Assembly (NCBI RefSeq): GCF_007829815.1
Contig: NZ_VIWT01000001.1
Location: 1,325,501-1,389,500 of the forward strand
Direction of reading: 5' to 3'
DNA length: 64,000 nucleotides
Origin: Kitasatospora viridis
GTDB lineage: Bacteria > Actinomycetota > Actinomycetes > Streptomycetales > Streptomycetaceae
Shown here: piece after piece, positions 50,706-59,081 of the stretch
How positions within the stretch are numbered: the stretch's first letter is position 1
Layout: each line of letters begins with the position of its first letter
The notes under the pieces: generated by a model
What the model saw: only the letters and a program-made list of their open reading frames with translations
Databases searched by the model: none
What the model was told of the DNA's origin: nothing
Made by a program: the position numbers and the translations under genes

Positions 50706-51908
50706 TCAGGAGCGGGTACCGGCAGTGGGCGTGACGTGTCCGATTGCGCCGGTTTCGCCCATCTCGCTCATCACCAGCGCCAGCGCCCCCAGCACCTCGG
50801 CGCGGCCGCCCAGGGTGCCCGGCACGACCGAGAGCTGACGGGCCGCCGACGGGATCGCGTACCGCGCCACGGAGTCGCGGATCGGGGAAAGCACCAGCTC
50901 ACCGGCGTCGGCGAGGTCACCGCCGAGGATCACCCGACGGGGGTTCAGCAGGTTGCACAGGGTCGCCACGCCGGTCCCGATCTGCCGACCGGCGTCCGCC
51001 AGCACCCGTCGGCAGCCCAGGTCGCCCTGCTGGGCCAACCGGACCACCTCGGAGAGCGTCAACTCTCGCTGGTGGCTCGCGTTCAAGAGGTTGAGCAGGT
51101 ACTCGGCCCCGACGAAGGTCTCCAGGCAGCCCCGGTTGCCGCAGCGGCAGACCGGCCCGGACTCGTCCAGCGTGATGTGCCCGATCTCGCCCGCGGTGCC
51201 GCCCGGCCCGCGGTAGATCTGCCCGTTGATGACCAGTCCGGAGCCCACGCCGCTGGCCACCTTGATGTACGCCAGGTCGGTCAGCCCGCGCCCGGCGCCC
51301 CAGACCAGCTCGCCGAGCGCGCCCAGGTTGGCGTCGTTGTCCACGTGCACCGGCATGCCGAGCCGGGTCGACAGCTCCCGGCCCGGGGCGATCCCGGTCC
51401 AGCCCGGCAGGATCGCGGTGGAGCCGAGCGCCCCGGTCTCCACGTCGATCGGCCCGGGCACCCCGAGGCCCACCCCGATCACCTTGTCCGGCCGGAACCC
51501 GGCCTGCGCCAGCAGCCGTTCGACCAGCGCCTCGGCCCGCGCGAAGCCCTGCTCGGCGGAGACGTCCACGTTCATCGGCTCGCTCTCCTCGGCGAGCACC
51601 CGGTGCGCCAGGTTGCCGACCGCCACCCGCAGGTGGGAGTGGCCGAAGTCGATGCCGACCACGATGCCGGCGTCCCCGCTGAGCGAGACGCTGCGGGCCC
51701 GCCGGCCGCCCGAGGAGGTGTCGGCCACCACCACGGTGCCGCCCTCCTTGAGCTCGCGCACGATGTTGGAGACCGTGGCGGCCGACAGGCCGGTGCTGCG
51801 GGCGATCTCGGCCTGGGTCAGCGACCCGGCCATCCGCACCGCGCGCAGCACGCGCTCCAGGTTTGCGCGGTGCAGCGAAGACTGCGAACCCGGCGTGTCC
51901 ATGGACAT
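50706..51908 (-). CDS. rok7B7: ROK family transcriptional regulator (Rok7B7-like)
   Basis: A 400-aa sugar-responsive regulator. An N-terminal winged HTH (RAVRMAGSLTQAEIARSTGL, then ATVSNIVRELKEGG) is followed by the ROK sugar-kinase-like domain: VVGIDFGHSHLRVAVGNL near residue 85, the ROK signature GPGGTAGEIGHITLD near 235 and the zinc-binding CRCGNRGCLET near 257. From memory, S. coelicolor has rok7B7 directly upstream of xylFGH and near dxs, exactly this order, and the protein there influences xylose uptake and antibiotic production. The ATG at 51908 has GGAGG 7 nt upstream. A dyad operator candidate lies in its promoter. Confidence 0.88.
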   Translation of the reverse strand: MSMDTPGSQSSLHRANLERVLRAVRMAGSLTQAEIARSTGLSAATVSNIVRELKEGGTVVVADTSSGGRRARSVSLSGDAGIVVGIDFGHSHLRVAVGNLAHRVLAEESEPMNVDVSAEQGFARAEALVERLLAQAGFRPDKVIGVGLGVPGPIDVETGALGSTAILPGWTGIAPGRELSTRLGMPVHVDNDANLGALGELVWGAGRGLTDLAYIKVASGVGSGLVINGQIYRGPGGTAGEIGHITLDESGPVCRCGNRGCLETFVGAEYLLNLLNASHQRELTLSEVVRLAQQGDLGCRRVLADAGRQIGTGVATLCNLLNPRRVILGGDLADAGELVLSPIRDSVARYAIPSAARQLSVVPGTLGGRAEVLGALALVMSEMGETGAIGHVTPTAGTRS

Positions 51909-51989
51909 GAATTACCCTCCTCAGGGCGCGGGAACCCGACCGTCCCCGCCCCGCGCCGCGCCGTTGCGGCGGAGCTCGCGTCTACCAGA

Positions 51990-52012
51990 AGTTCACCTTC
52001 AACTTGTGAACT
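51990..52012. promoter_or_regulatory. Candidate ROK autoregulatory operator
   Basis: Perfect arms AGTTCAC (51990-51996) and GTGAACT (52006-52012) flank a 9-nt spacer. The segment 51996-52011 matches the xylF promoter element at 14 of 16 positions. It lies about 82 bp upstream of the rok start and 183 bp upstream of the divergent beta-propeller gene. Confidence 0.5.
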
Positions 52013-52194
52013 CTATGCCGAGCGGGCCCCCGCCCGCGCTCGCCCCGGCCCCGGGCGGCCCGTGAACCCTTCGACCGGCCCGGTCGGCTCCACCTCTACG
52101 ATGTCCCTTGTTCTCAGCCACCCCACCCGCCGCCGACGCCACACGGCACCCGGGTCGGGGGGCGCACTCCACACGGACGATGACGGGGAATCAC

Positions 52195-53892
52195 ATGGCA
52201 GGGGATCAGCCGGACCAGCGGACCCAACTCGACGGGGCGTCGGTTCCGCCGCCGGCCCAGCCGCCGGCCGGCGGCGCGGACATCAACTACCAGCCGACCG
52301 CGACGGCCTTCCCCGCGCAGGCGGGAGGGGGCGCGGACACCCCGGCACCCGGCGCACCGGTCGGCCCGTACGACCCGCAGGCCGCGGCCGGCTACGGCTA
52401 CCCGCAGCCCGGCCCGGCCCAGCCCGCGCCGCCGCAGTCCGGCTACGGCGCCCCGCAGGCCGGCTACGGCCAGCCCGCCCCCGGCCCCAACTACGCCTAC
52501 CCCCAGCCGCCGCAGCAGCAGCCCCAGCCGAACTACTACCCCGGCCCGCCGACGCAGCCCCCGGTCAAGCAGCGCAACCCCGTGATGGTCTTCGGCGCGA
52601 TCGCCGGCAGCGTCCTGGCGATCGGCATCGTGATCGGCCTGATCGTGCTCTTCCAGCCGAACCACAACCCCGGCAGCACGGCCGGCAGCACCTCGGGCAC
52701 CGCCGGCGGCCCCGGCACCACCACCAACGCCCCCGTCGCCAACGCGCTGAACGCCACCTGGACGGCGCCCAAGCCGACCGACGGCGGCGCCGACCACCGC
52801 CTGCTGGGCGTGTGGACCACCGGCAAGCTGGTGATCCGCGGCGACGCCGAGGCGCTCACCGCCTACAACCAGAGCGACGGCCAGGTGGCCTGGACGCTGC
52901 CCTCGCCGAGCGGCACCAAGGCGTTCTGCAGCATGTCCCGGGACGCCAACAGCAACAACATCGGCGCCGTCAGCTTCAACCTGGGCGACGACGACTGCTC
53001 CGCCGTCGGCGCGGTCGACGCCACCACCGGCAAGCTGATCTTCAAGGTCGGCCAGCCGCAGGGGCAGAGCAAGAGCTTCGACACCCAGGTCACCGTCACC
53101 GACACCTCGATCGCCGCGGCCAGCGGTTCGCTGCTGGCCGGCTTCAGCATCACCGACGGCCACCAGCTGTGGAGCTACCAGCCGCGCGGCCAGTTCTGCA
53201 ACGACAGCGCCGACGCGGCCGGCGGCCTGGTGGTGGTCAGCGACTTCTGCGCCGACTCCAGCCCCACCCAGGTGATGCAGGTGCTGAACGCCGACACCGG
53301 CAAGTCCACCGCCTCGATCACCCTGAGCACCGAGAACGACCGGATCAGCCAGATCGTCTCGGTCAAGCCGCTGGTGGTGCAGGTCAGTTCGGACAGCGAC
53401 TCGGACTACCTGCTGCAGATCGACAACAGCGGCAACGCCGGCAACAAGATCCCGCTCAAGGTGACCGGCCAGGACAAGCTCCAGCTGTCCAGCGCCTCCG
53501 CCGCCGAGGCGAAGGACGTGGTGATCGGCAACACCCTGTACGTGCAGGTCGAGCAGAACAGCAAGCCGGCCGTCGAGGCCCTCGACCTGGGCACCGGCAA
53601 GGCGCTGTGGACCTCGGACGGCGGCGCCGCCCAGGGCCTGCGACTGGTCGACAAGTCCTCGGTCAGCAGCCCCGCGGTGATCGCCATCGACGGCTACGAC
53701 AAGGGCGCCCGGCTCGGCAACCTGTCCACCACCGACGGCAGCTTCACCCCGATCGCCAGCTTCAACAAGAAGGACCTGGGCTTCATGAGCTTCTCGGACA
53801 CCGAGGTGCTGATGTCGAACGACACCAAGAGCGTGCTCGCCGTCCAGGGCCTGCCGATCGAGAACACCGTGCAGATGTTCAACCGGAAGTGA
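52195..53892 (+). CDS. Membrane-anchored PQQ-like beta-propeller protein with proline-rich N-terminus
   Basis: A 565-aa protein. Residues 1-125 are rich in Pro, Gln, Gly, Ala and Tyr with repeated GYG/PQP units and look disordered. One helix follows near 130-155 (GAIAGSVLAIGIVIGLIVLF). The outer domain (about 180-565) has recurring blade-like motifs such as ALTAYNQSDGQVAWTLPSP, VDATTGKLIFKVGQ, ITDGHQLWSYQPRG and LDLGTGKALWTSDGG, typical of PQQ/WD-like beta-propellers without the residues of a quinoprotein dehydrogenase. The function is unknown; a surface-protein or assembly role is possible. The ATG at 52195 has GGGGA 5 nt upstream, preferred over an ATG 15 nt earlier. It is divergent from rok. 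Confidence 0.8.
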   Translation: MAGDQPDQRTQLDGASVPPPAQPPAGGADINYQPTATAFPAQAGGGADTPAPGAPVGPYDPQAAAGYGYPQPGPAQPAPPQSGYGAPQAGYGQPAPGPNYAYPQPPQQQPQPNYYPGPPTQPPVKQRNPVMVFGAIAGSVLAIGIVIGLIVLFQPNHNPGSTAGSTSGTAGGPGTTTNAPVANALNATWTAPKPTDGGADHRLLGVWTTGKLVIRGDAEALTAYNQSDGQVAWTLPSPSGTKAFCSMSRDANSNNIGAVSFNLGDDDCSAVGAVDATTGKLIFKVGQPQGQSKSFDTQVTVTDTSIAAASGSLLAGFSITDGHQLWSYQPRGQFCNDSADAAGGLVVVSDFCADSSPTQVMQVLNADTGKSTASITLSTENDRISQIVSVKPLVVQVSSDSDSDYLLQIDNSGNAGNKIPLKVTGQDKLQLSSASAAEAKDVVIGNTLYVQVEQNSKPAVEALDLGTGKALWTSDGGAAQGLRLVDKSSVSSPAVIAIDGYDKGARLGNLSTTDGSFTPIASFNKKDLGFMSFSDTEVLMSNDTKSVLAVQGLPIENTVQMFNRK

Positions 53893-54035
53893 CGCGGCGA
53901 CCGCGAACCGCGAACCACGCACCGGCGCCGACCGGGTGACACGGTGCCGGACGGGCCGGAGTGGGAATCCACTCCGGCCCGTCGTGCATGACATGGGAGG
54001 ATGCGGCCAAGAAGCCTGACAAAGGAGTCCTGCGA

Positions 54036-56609
54036 GTGCCTGGCACCAACTTGACCCGTGAGGAGGCCCGCAGCCGGGCCGCGCTCCTCCACGTGAACGC
54101 GTACGACATCGAGCTCGACCTGAGCTCTGCCCGCGACACGGCGACCTTCCGGTCCACCACCACGGTCCGGTTCACCGCCACCGAGCCCGGCGCCGCCACC
54201 TTCATCGACCTGGTCGCCCCGGCCGTGCACGAGATCGTGCTGAACGGCCGCCAGATCGACCCCGCCGCCTTCGCCGACAGCCGGATCGCGCTCACCGACC
54301 TGGCCGCGGAGAACGAGCTGCGGGTGGTCGCCGACTGCGCCTACACCAACACCGGTGAGGGCCTGCACCGCTTCGTCGACCCGGTCGACGGCGAGACCTA
54401 CCTGTACAGCCAGTTCGAGGTGCCGGACGCCCGCCGGGTGTTCGCCTCGTTCGAGCAGCCGGACCTGAAGGCCGCCTTCGCCTTCACCGTGCTCGCGCCG
54501 CGCGGCTGGGTCGTGGTCTCCAACTCGCCGACCCCCGAGCCGGTCGGCGACGGCGAGGTGCAGACCTGGCGGTTCGCCCCGACCGGGCGGATCTCCAGCT
54601 ACATCACCGCGGTCATCGCCGGCCCGTACAGCGGCGTCTTCGACAGCTACACCGACGGCGACCAGGTCGTGCCGCTGGGCATCTACTGCCGTCCGTCGCT
54701 GCGGGAGTACCTGGACGCCGAGGCGATCTTCGACGTCACCAAGCAGGGCTTCCGGTACTTCCAGGAGAAGTTCGACACCCCGTACCCGTTCGAGAAGTAC
54801 GACCAGCTCTTCGTGCCGGAGTTCAACGCCGGCGCGATGGAGAACGCGGGCGCGGTCACCCTTCGCGACCAGTACGTCTTCCGCTCCAAGGTCACCGACA
54901 CCTCCTACGAGGCCCGGGCCACCACGATCCTGCACGAGCTGGCCCACATGTGGTTCGGCAACCTGGTCACCATGGAGTGGTGGAACGACCTCTGGCTGAA
55001 CGAGTCGTTCGCCACCTACGCGGAGATGGTCGCCCTGGTCGAGCCCGCGGGCACCCGCTGGCCGAACGGCTGGACCACCTTCGCCAACCAGATGAAGACC
55101 TGGGCCTACCGGCAGGACCAACTGCCCTCCACCCACCCGATCATGGCCGAGATCAACGACCTCGAAGACGTCATGGTCAACTTCGACGGCATCACCTACG
55201 CCAAGGGCGCCTCGGTGCTCAAGCAGCTGGTGGCGTACGTCGGCCAGGACGCCTTCTTCAAGGGCCTGCAGGCCTACTTCAAGCGGCACGCCTGGGGCAA
55301 CACCACCCTGGCCGACCTGCTCAGCGCGCTCGAAGAGACCAGCGGGCGCGACCTCAAGGCCTGGTCCGGCGCCTGGCTGGAGACCGCCGGCATCAACGTG
55401 CTGCGCCCCGAGCTCAGCACCGACGCCGACGGCCTGATCACCGCCTTCGCGGTCCGCCAGGAGGCCCCCGAACTGCCCGCCGGCGCCAAGGGCGTGGCCG
55501 CGCTGCGCCCGCACCGGATCGCCGTCGGCTGCTACGACCTGGTCGACGGCCAGCTGGTCCGCACCCACCGGGTCGAGCTCGACGTGGACGGCGAGCTCAC
55601 CGAGGTGCCCGAGCTGGTCGGCCGCCCCCGGCCCACCGTGGTGCTGCTCAACGACGACGACCTGTCCTACGCCAAGCTGCGCCTGGACGCCGACTCGCTC
55701 GCCGCGGTCACCGCGCACCTGGGCGACTTCGCCGACTCGCTGCCGCGCGCGCTGGTCTGGGCCGGCGCCTGGGACATGACCCGGGACGGCGAGCTGGCCA
55801 CCCGCGACTACCTGGAGCTGGCCGTCGCCGGTCTGCCGAAGGAGAGCGACATCGGCGTGGTGCAGTCGGTGCAGAACCAGGTCCGCAGCGCGCTCAACCT
55901 GTACGCCGACCCGGCCTGGCGCGAGCAGGGCCTGGCCCGCTGGGCCGCCGTCGCCGAGGAGAACCTGCGCGCGGCCGCCCCGGGCGGCGACCACCAGCTC
56001 GCCTGGGCCAAGGCGCTGGCCGCGGTGGCCCGTTCGCCGGAGCAGCTGGCGCTGCTGGAGGGCCTGCTGGCGGGCACCGCCGAGCTGGCCGGGCTGGCCG
56101 TGGACACCGACCTGCGCTGGGACCTGCTGGTCCGGCTGGTCGCCACCGGCCGCGCCGGCGACGCCGCGATCGACGCCGAGCTGGCCCGCGACAACACCGC
56201 GACCGGCCAGGAGCGGGCCGCCTCCTGCCGCGCCGCCCGCCCGACCGCCGAGGCCAAGGCCGAGGCCTGGGCCAGCGTGGTGGACTCCGACACGCTGACC
56301 AACTACGTGCAGGACGCGGTGATCGGCGGCTTCCAGGTCGGCGACCAGCGCGAGCTGCTGGCCCCGTACACGGCGAAGTACTTCGACTCGCTGAAGGCCG
56401 TGTGGGAGTCCCGCAGCCACGAGATCGCCCAGCAGATCATCGTCGGCCTGTACCCGGTCTACCAGGTCAGCCAGGCCACCCTGGACGCGACCGACGCCTG
56501 GCTCGCCGCCGCCGACCCGGCCCCGGCGCTGGCCCGCCTGGTCATCGAGTCGCGCGCCGGCATCGAGCGCGCGCTGCGCGCCCAGGCCGTCGACGCCGCG
56601 GCCGGCTGA
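54036..56609 (+). CDS. pepN: Aminopeptidase N (M1 family zinc metalloprotease)
   Basis: Removes N-terminal amino acids from peptides in the cytoplasm. The 857-aa length matches Streptomyces PepN. The M1 exopeptidase motif NAGAMENAG lies near residue 266, the zinc site HELAHMWFGN near 300 with the third ligand in WLNESFATYAE near 325, and the catalytic tyrosine region ITYAKGASVLKQLVAYVG near 385. The C-terminal half is the helical ERAP1-like domain. The GTG at 54036 has AAAGGAG about 8 nt upstream, and the conserved N-terminus NLTREEARSRAALL begins there; a longer frame is not conserved. It follows the beta-propeller gene by 143 nt and ends at a strong terminator. Confidence 0.96.
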   Translation: MPGTNLTREEARSRAALLHVNAYDIELDLSSARDTATFRSTTTVRFTATEPGAATFIDLVAPAVHEIVLNGRQIDPAAFADSRIALTDLAAENELRVVADCAYTNTGEGLHRFVDPVDGETYLYSQFEVPDARRVFASFEQPDLKAAFAFTVLAPRGWVVVSNSPTPEPVGDGEVQTWRFAPTGRISSYITAVIAGPYSGVFDSYTDGDQVVPLGIYCRPSLREYLDAEAIFDVTKQGFRYFQEKFDTPYPFEKYDQLFVPEFNAGAMENAGAVTLRDQYVFRSKVTDTSYEARATTILHELAHMWFGNLVTMEWWNDLWLNESFATYAEMVALVEPAGTRWPNGWTTFANQMKTWAYRQDQLPSTHPIMAEINDLEDVMVNFDGITYAKGASVLKQLVAYVGQDAFFKGLQAYFKRHAWGNTTLADLLSALEETSGRDLKAWSGAWLETAGINVLRPELSTDADGLITAFAVRQEAPELPAGAKGVAALRPHRIAVGCYDLVDGQLVRTHRVELDVDGELTEVPELVGRPRPTVVLLNDDDLSYAKLRLDADSLAAVTAHLGDFADSLPRALVWAGAWDMTRDGELATRDYLELAVAGLPKESDIGVVQSVQNQVRSALNLYADPAWREQGLARWAAVAEENLRAAAPGGDHQLAWAKALAAVARSPEQLALLEGLLAGTAELAGLAVDTDLRWDLLVRLVATGRAGDAAIDAELARDNTATGQERAASCRAARPTAEAKAEAWASVVDSDTLTNYVQDAVIGGFQVGDQRELLAPYTAKYFDSLKAVWESRSHEIAQQIIVGLYPVYQVSQATLDATDAWLAAADPAPALARLVIESRAGIERALRAQAVDAAAG

Positions 56610-56632
56610 CGGTCCGACGGCTGACGGCTGAT

Positions 56633-56673
56633 CAACGGCTCCCGGGTGGCGTGCTGCCGCCCGGGAGCCGTTG
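56633..56673. terminator. Bidirectional terminator between pepN and the histidine-kinase gene
   Basis: Perfect 14-bp stem CAACGGCTCCCGGG (56633-56646) with 56660-56673; the 13-nt loop can form an extra GGC/GCC pairing. The flanking genes converge on it. Confidence 0.8.
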
Positions 56674-56707
56674 CGCGTCCGGGGCCGTCCCAAGGGAGCG
56701 TCAGCTC

Positions 56708-58195
56708 TCAAGGAAGCGTCAGGTCGAAGACCGTGCCGGGCGGCGGGCTCGGGCGCAGCGTGAGGGTGCCGCCGTGCGCGGCGGCGATGGCGTGCGCGAT
56801 CGCCAGCCCGAGGCCGGTGCCGCCCGTGGAGCGGGCCCGCGACTGGTCGCCGCGGGCGAACCGCTCGAACAGGTGCGGCCGCAGCTCCTCGGGGATGCCC
56901 GGGCCGTCGTCGCAGACCGAGAGCCGGCCGGCGGTCACCCGCACCGTCACCGTGGTGCCGGGCGGGGTGTGCCGGTGCGCGTTGCCCAGCAGGTTGGCCA
57001 CCACCTGGCGCAGCCGGTCCTCGTCACCCGTCACCAGGACCGGCTCGGCGGGCAGTTCCAGCCGCCAGTGGTGGCCCGGCGCCGCCGCCCGGGCGTCCGC
57101 CGCACCGTCCAGCGCCAACCGGGTGAGGTCCACCTCGGCGCTGGCCAGTGGGCGCCCCGCGTCCAGCCGGGCGAGCAGCAGCAGGTCGTCCACGATGGTG
57201 CCCATCCGCCGCGACTCGGCCTCGATCCGCTCCAGCGCGTGCCGCACCGGCTCGGCCATCGGCTCCGGGTGACGCAGCGCCAGTTCGGCGTGCCCGCGCA
57301 CGGTGGCCACCGGCGTGCGCAGCTCGTGGCCCGCGTCGGCGGCGAACGAGCGCAGCCGGTCCGCCACTTGGTGCCGCTGGTCGAGCGCGTCCTCGACGTG
57401 CCCGAGCATCCGGTTGAGGGCCAGCCCGACCCGTCCGGTCTCGGTGTCCGGGTCGGCGTCGGCGGCCGGCACCCGCTCGGTCAGCACCACCTCGCCGCGG
57501 GCCAGCGGCAGCGCGCTGACCCGGGTGGCGGTGGCGGCGATCCGGTCCAGCGGGCGCAGCGCGAGCCGCAGCCAGATCAGTCCGGCGCCGCCGGCCACCG
57601 CCACGGCGACCGCGAAGACGGTCAGCTCCAGCAGCATCACCTGGCGCTCGGTGGCCTCCGCCTGGGCCAGCGGCAGCCCGGTGACCAGCACGTCGCCGTC
57701 GGCGCCGGCCACCGCGCGGACCCGGTACTCGCCGAGGTCGGCGACCCGCACCGAGCGGGCCGGCCCGCCCACCCGCAGGGCGGCCAGCAGTTGCTGGTCG
57801 TGCCCGGAGAGGGCGACCCGGTCGTCGGTGTCGGCGGTCTCGGTGCCGGCGGCCACCGCCGCGTCGTCGGCGTCGCCGTCCACCACCCCGGCATTGGTGA
57901 CCCGGCCGTCCAGCAGCCGGGCGCCGAAGGTGCCGGGGGCCTGCGCCCGGGTGTCGCCGCGCCCGCCCTCCGGGTGCTCCAGGCTGGCCGCGTACCGGCC
58001 GCCGGTGTCGGCGAGTTGCTGGTCCAGCCGGTCCATGAGGTAGGTGCGCAGCACGGTGGTGACCACCACGCCGACGCCGGCGAAGATCACCAGCAGCAGC
58101 GCCAGCAGGCCGGCCAGCAGCCGCACCCGCAGCGAGCGCTGTCGCAGCGGGCGCCGTCGCAGCGGGCGCTGTCGGCCGCCCCGGCGCAGCCTCAC
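56708..58195 (-). CDS. Two-component sensor histidine kinase
   Basis: A 495-aa membrane kinase. A basic N-terminus leads into helix 1 (LLAGLLALLLVIFAGVGVVV, about residues 25-45), an extracytoplasmic sensor of about 130 residues, helix 2 near 185-210 (VFAVAVAVAGGAGLIWLRL), HAMP, HisKA with the phospho-acceptor histidine at about 290 (DAGHELRTPVATVRGHAEL), and HATPase_c with N-box NLLGNAHRHTPPG, G1 DDGPGIPEELRPHLFERF and G2 STGGTGLGLAIAHAI. The GTG at 58195 is chosen; it lies in a duplicated copy of the regulator-stop/kinase-start junction, 10 nt after the regulator stop. The kinase and regulator genes are divergent from the flavin electron-transfer triad, which they may control. Confidence 0.93.
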   Translation of the reverse strand: MRLRRGGRQRPLRRRPLRQRSLRVRLLAGLLALLLVIFAGVGVVVTTVLRTYLMDRLDQQLADTGGRYAASLEHPEGGRGDTRAQAPGTFGARLLDGRVTNAGVVDGDADDAAVAAGTETADTDDRVALSGHDQQLLAALRVGGPARSVRVADLGEYRVRAVAGADGDVLVTGLPLAQAEATERQVMLLELTVFAVAVAVAGGAGLIWLRLALRPLDRIAATATRVSALPLARGEVVLTERVPAADADPDTETGRVGLALNRMLGHVEDALDQRHQVADRLRSFAADAGHELRTPVATVRGHAELALRHPEPMAEPVRHALERIEAESRRMGTIVDDLLLLARLDAGRPLASAEVDLTRLALDGAADARAAAPGHHWRLELPAEPVLVTGDEDRLRQVVANLLGNAHRHTPPGTTVTVRVTAGRLSVCDDGPGIPEELRPHLFERFARGDQSRARSTGGTGLGLAIAHAIAAAHGGTLTLRPSPPPGTVFDLTLP

Positions 58196-58217
58196 TGCGC
58201 CGACCTCACTGCGCCGC
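58190..58217 (-). repeat. 14-bp tandem duplication at the regulator/kinase junction
   Basis: 58190-58203 and 58204-58217 are 13/14 identical (CCTCACTGCGCCG plus A or C). Each copy carries CAGTGAGG on the coding strand. The upstream copy ends the regulator (CAG TGA) and the other supplies the kinase GTG. A five-codon frame runs from the first GTG (58209) to a TGA that overlaps the kinase GTG. Confidence 0.85.
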
Positions 58218-58919
58218 CTTGAGCAGGTAGCCGGCACCCCGGACGGTGTGGATCATCGGGCTCCGGCCGGCGTCGATCTTCTTGCGCAGGTAGCTGATGT
58301 AGAGCTCGACCACGTGCGCCTGCCCGCCGAAGTCGTAGGACCAGACGGCGTCCAGGATCTGCGCCTTGCTGAGCACCTGGCGCGGGTGGCGCAGCAGGTA
58401 GTGCAGCAGCGCGTACTCGGTCGGGCTGAGCTCGACCGGCTGCCCTCCCCGGGTCACCTCGCGGGCGGACTCGACCAGCACCAGGTCCCCGAGCACCAGG
58501 GCGTCGGGCGGCAGGACGGCGGCGTGCGGGTCCCCCCAACCGGCGGCCGGGGGATCGACCCGGCGCAGCAGCCCGCGCAGCCGGACCACCACCTCGGCCA
58601 GGCTGAACGGCTTGGTCACGTAGTCGTCGCCGCCGGCCGCGATGCCGGCGATCCGGTCCTCCACCGCGTCCCGCGCGGTGAGGAAGAGCACCCGCACCTC
58701 GGGCTGGTGCGCGTGGATCCGTTCCAGCACGGCCAGGCCGTCCAGGTCGGGCAGCATCATGTCGAGCACCACGGCGTCGGGCCCCCAGCTGCGGGCGGCC
58801 TCGACCGCCTCGGTGCCGGTGGCGGCGCCGAGCGCCTGCCAGCCCTCGTACCGGAGGGCCCCGCAGAGCACCTCGACCAGATCGGGCTCGTCGTCCACGA
58901 CGAGGATGCGGCGGGTCAT
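58206..58919 (-). CDS. OmpR-family response regulator
   Basis: A 237-aa transcription factor. The receiver domain has the acidic pair (LVVDDEPD), phospho-acceptor D53 (VVLDMMLPD), T81 and K103 (DDYVTKPFS). The C-terminal winged helix (about 140-235) includes GQPVELSPTEYALLHYLLRH and LDAVWSYDFGGQAHVVELYI with VRGAGYLLKA at the end. ATG 58919 is assumed; an ATG three codons upstream (58928) is also possible, and neither has a good ribosome-binding site. It is transcribed first, with the kinase gene 10 nt downstream. It is divergent from the ferric-reductase-like gene with a 162-bp shared promoter region that carries repeated words. Confidence 0.94.
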   Translation of the reverse strand: MTRRILVVDDEPDLVEVLCGALRYEGWQALGAATGTEAVEAARSWGPDAVVLDMMLPDLDGLAVLERIHAHQPEVRVLFLTARDAVEDRIAGIAAGGDDYVTKPFSLAEVVVRLRGLLRRVDPPAAGWGDPHAAVLPPDALVLGDLVLVESAREVTRGGQPVELSPTEYALLHYLLRHPRQVLSKAQILDAVWSYDFGGQAHVVELYISYLRKKIDAGRSPMIHTVRGAGYLLKAAQ

Positions 58920-58936
58920 GGCGGCCATTCTGTCCG

Positions 58937-59013
58937 GTTCGGATGAGAAAGCGCTGAGATCCTCTTTCCGCCGCACCCCCTCTGAGCTGCGGAAACTACG
59001 ATCCGTTCGGATG
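58937..59013. promoter_or_regulatory. Shared promoter region of the two-component system and flavin triad, with repeats
   Basis: GTTCGGATG occurs exactly twice, at 58937-58945 next to the regulator start and at 59005-59013 on the triad side, the latter inside the small dyad ATCCGTTCGGAT. CTGAG occurs at 58954 and 58982, and again at 59027. TACGAT at 58997-59002 could be the triad -10 box with no good -35, as expected for an activated promoter. These are candidates for the regulator's own sites. Confidence 0.35.
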
Positions 59014-59081
59014 GATTCAGAGCGAACTGAGAGCTCCTGCTGGCAACGTTGCGGTCGTCGAGGGCAAGAAGGCGAGGGAAC

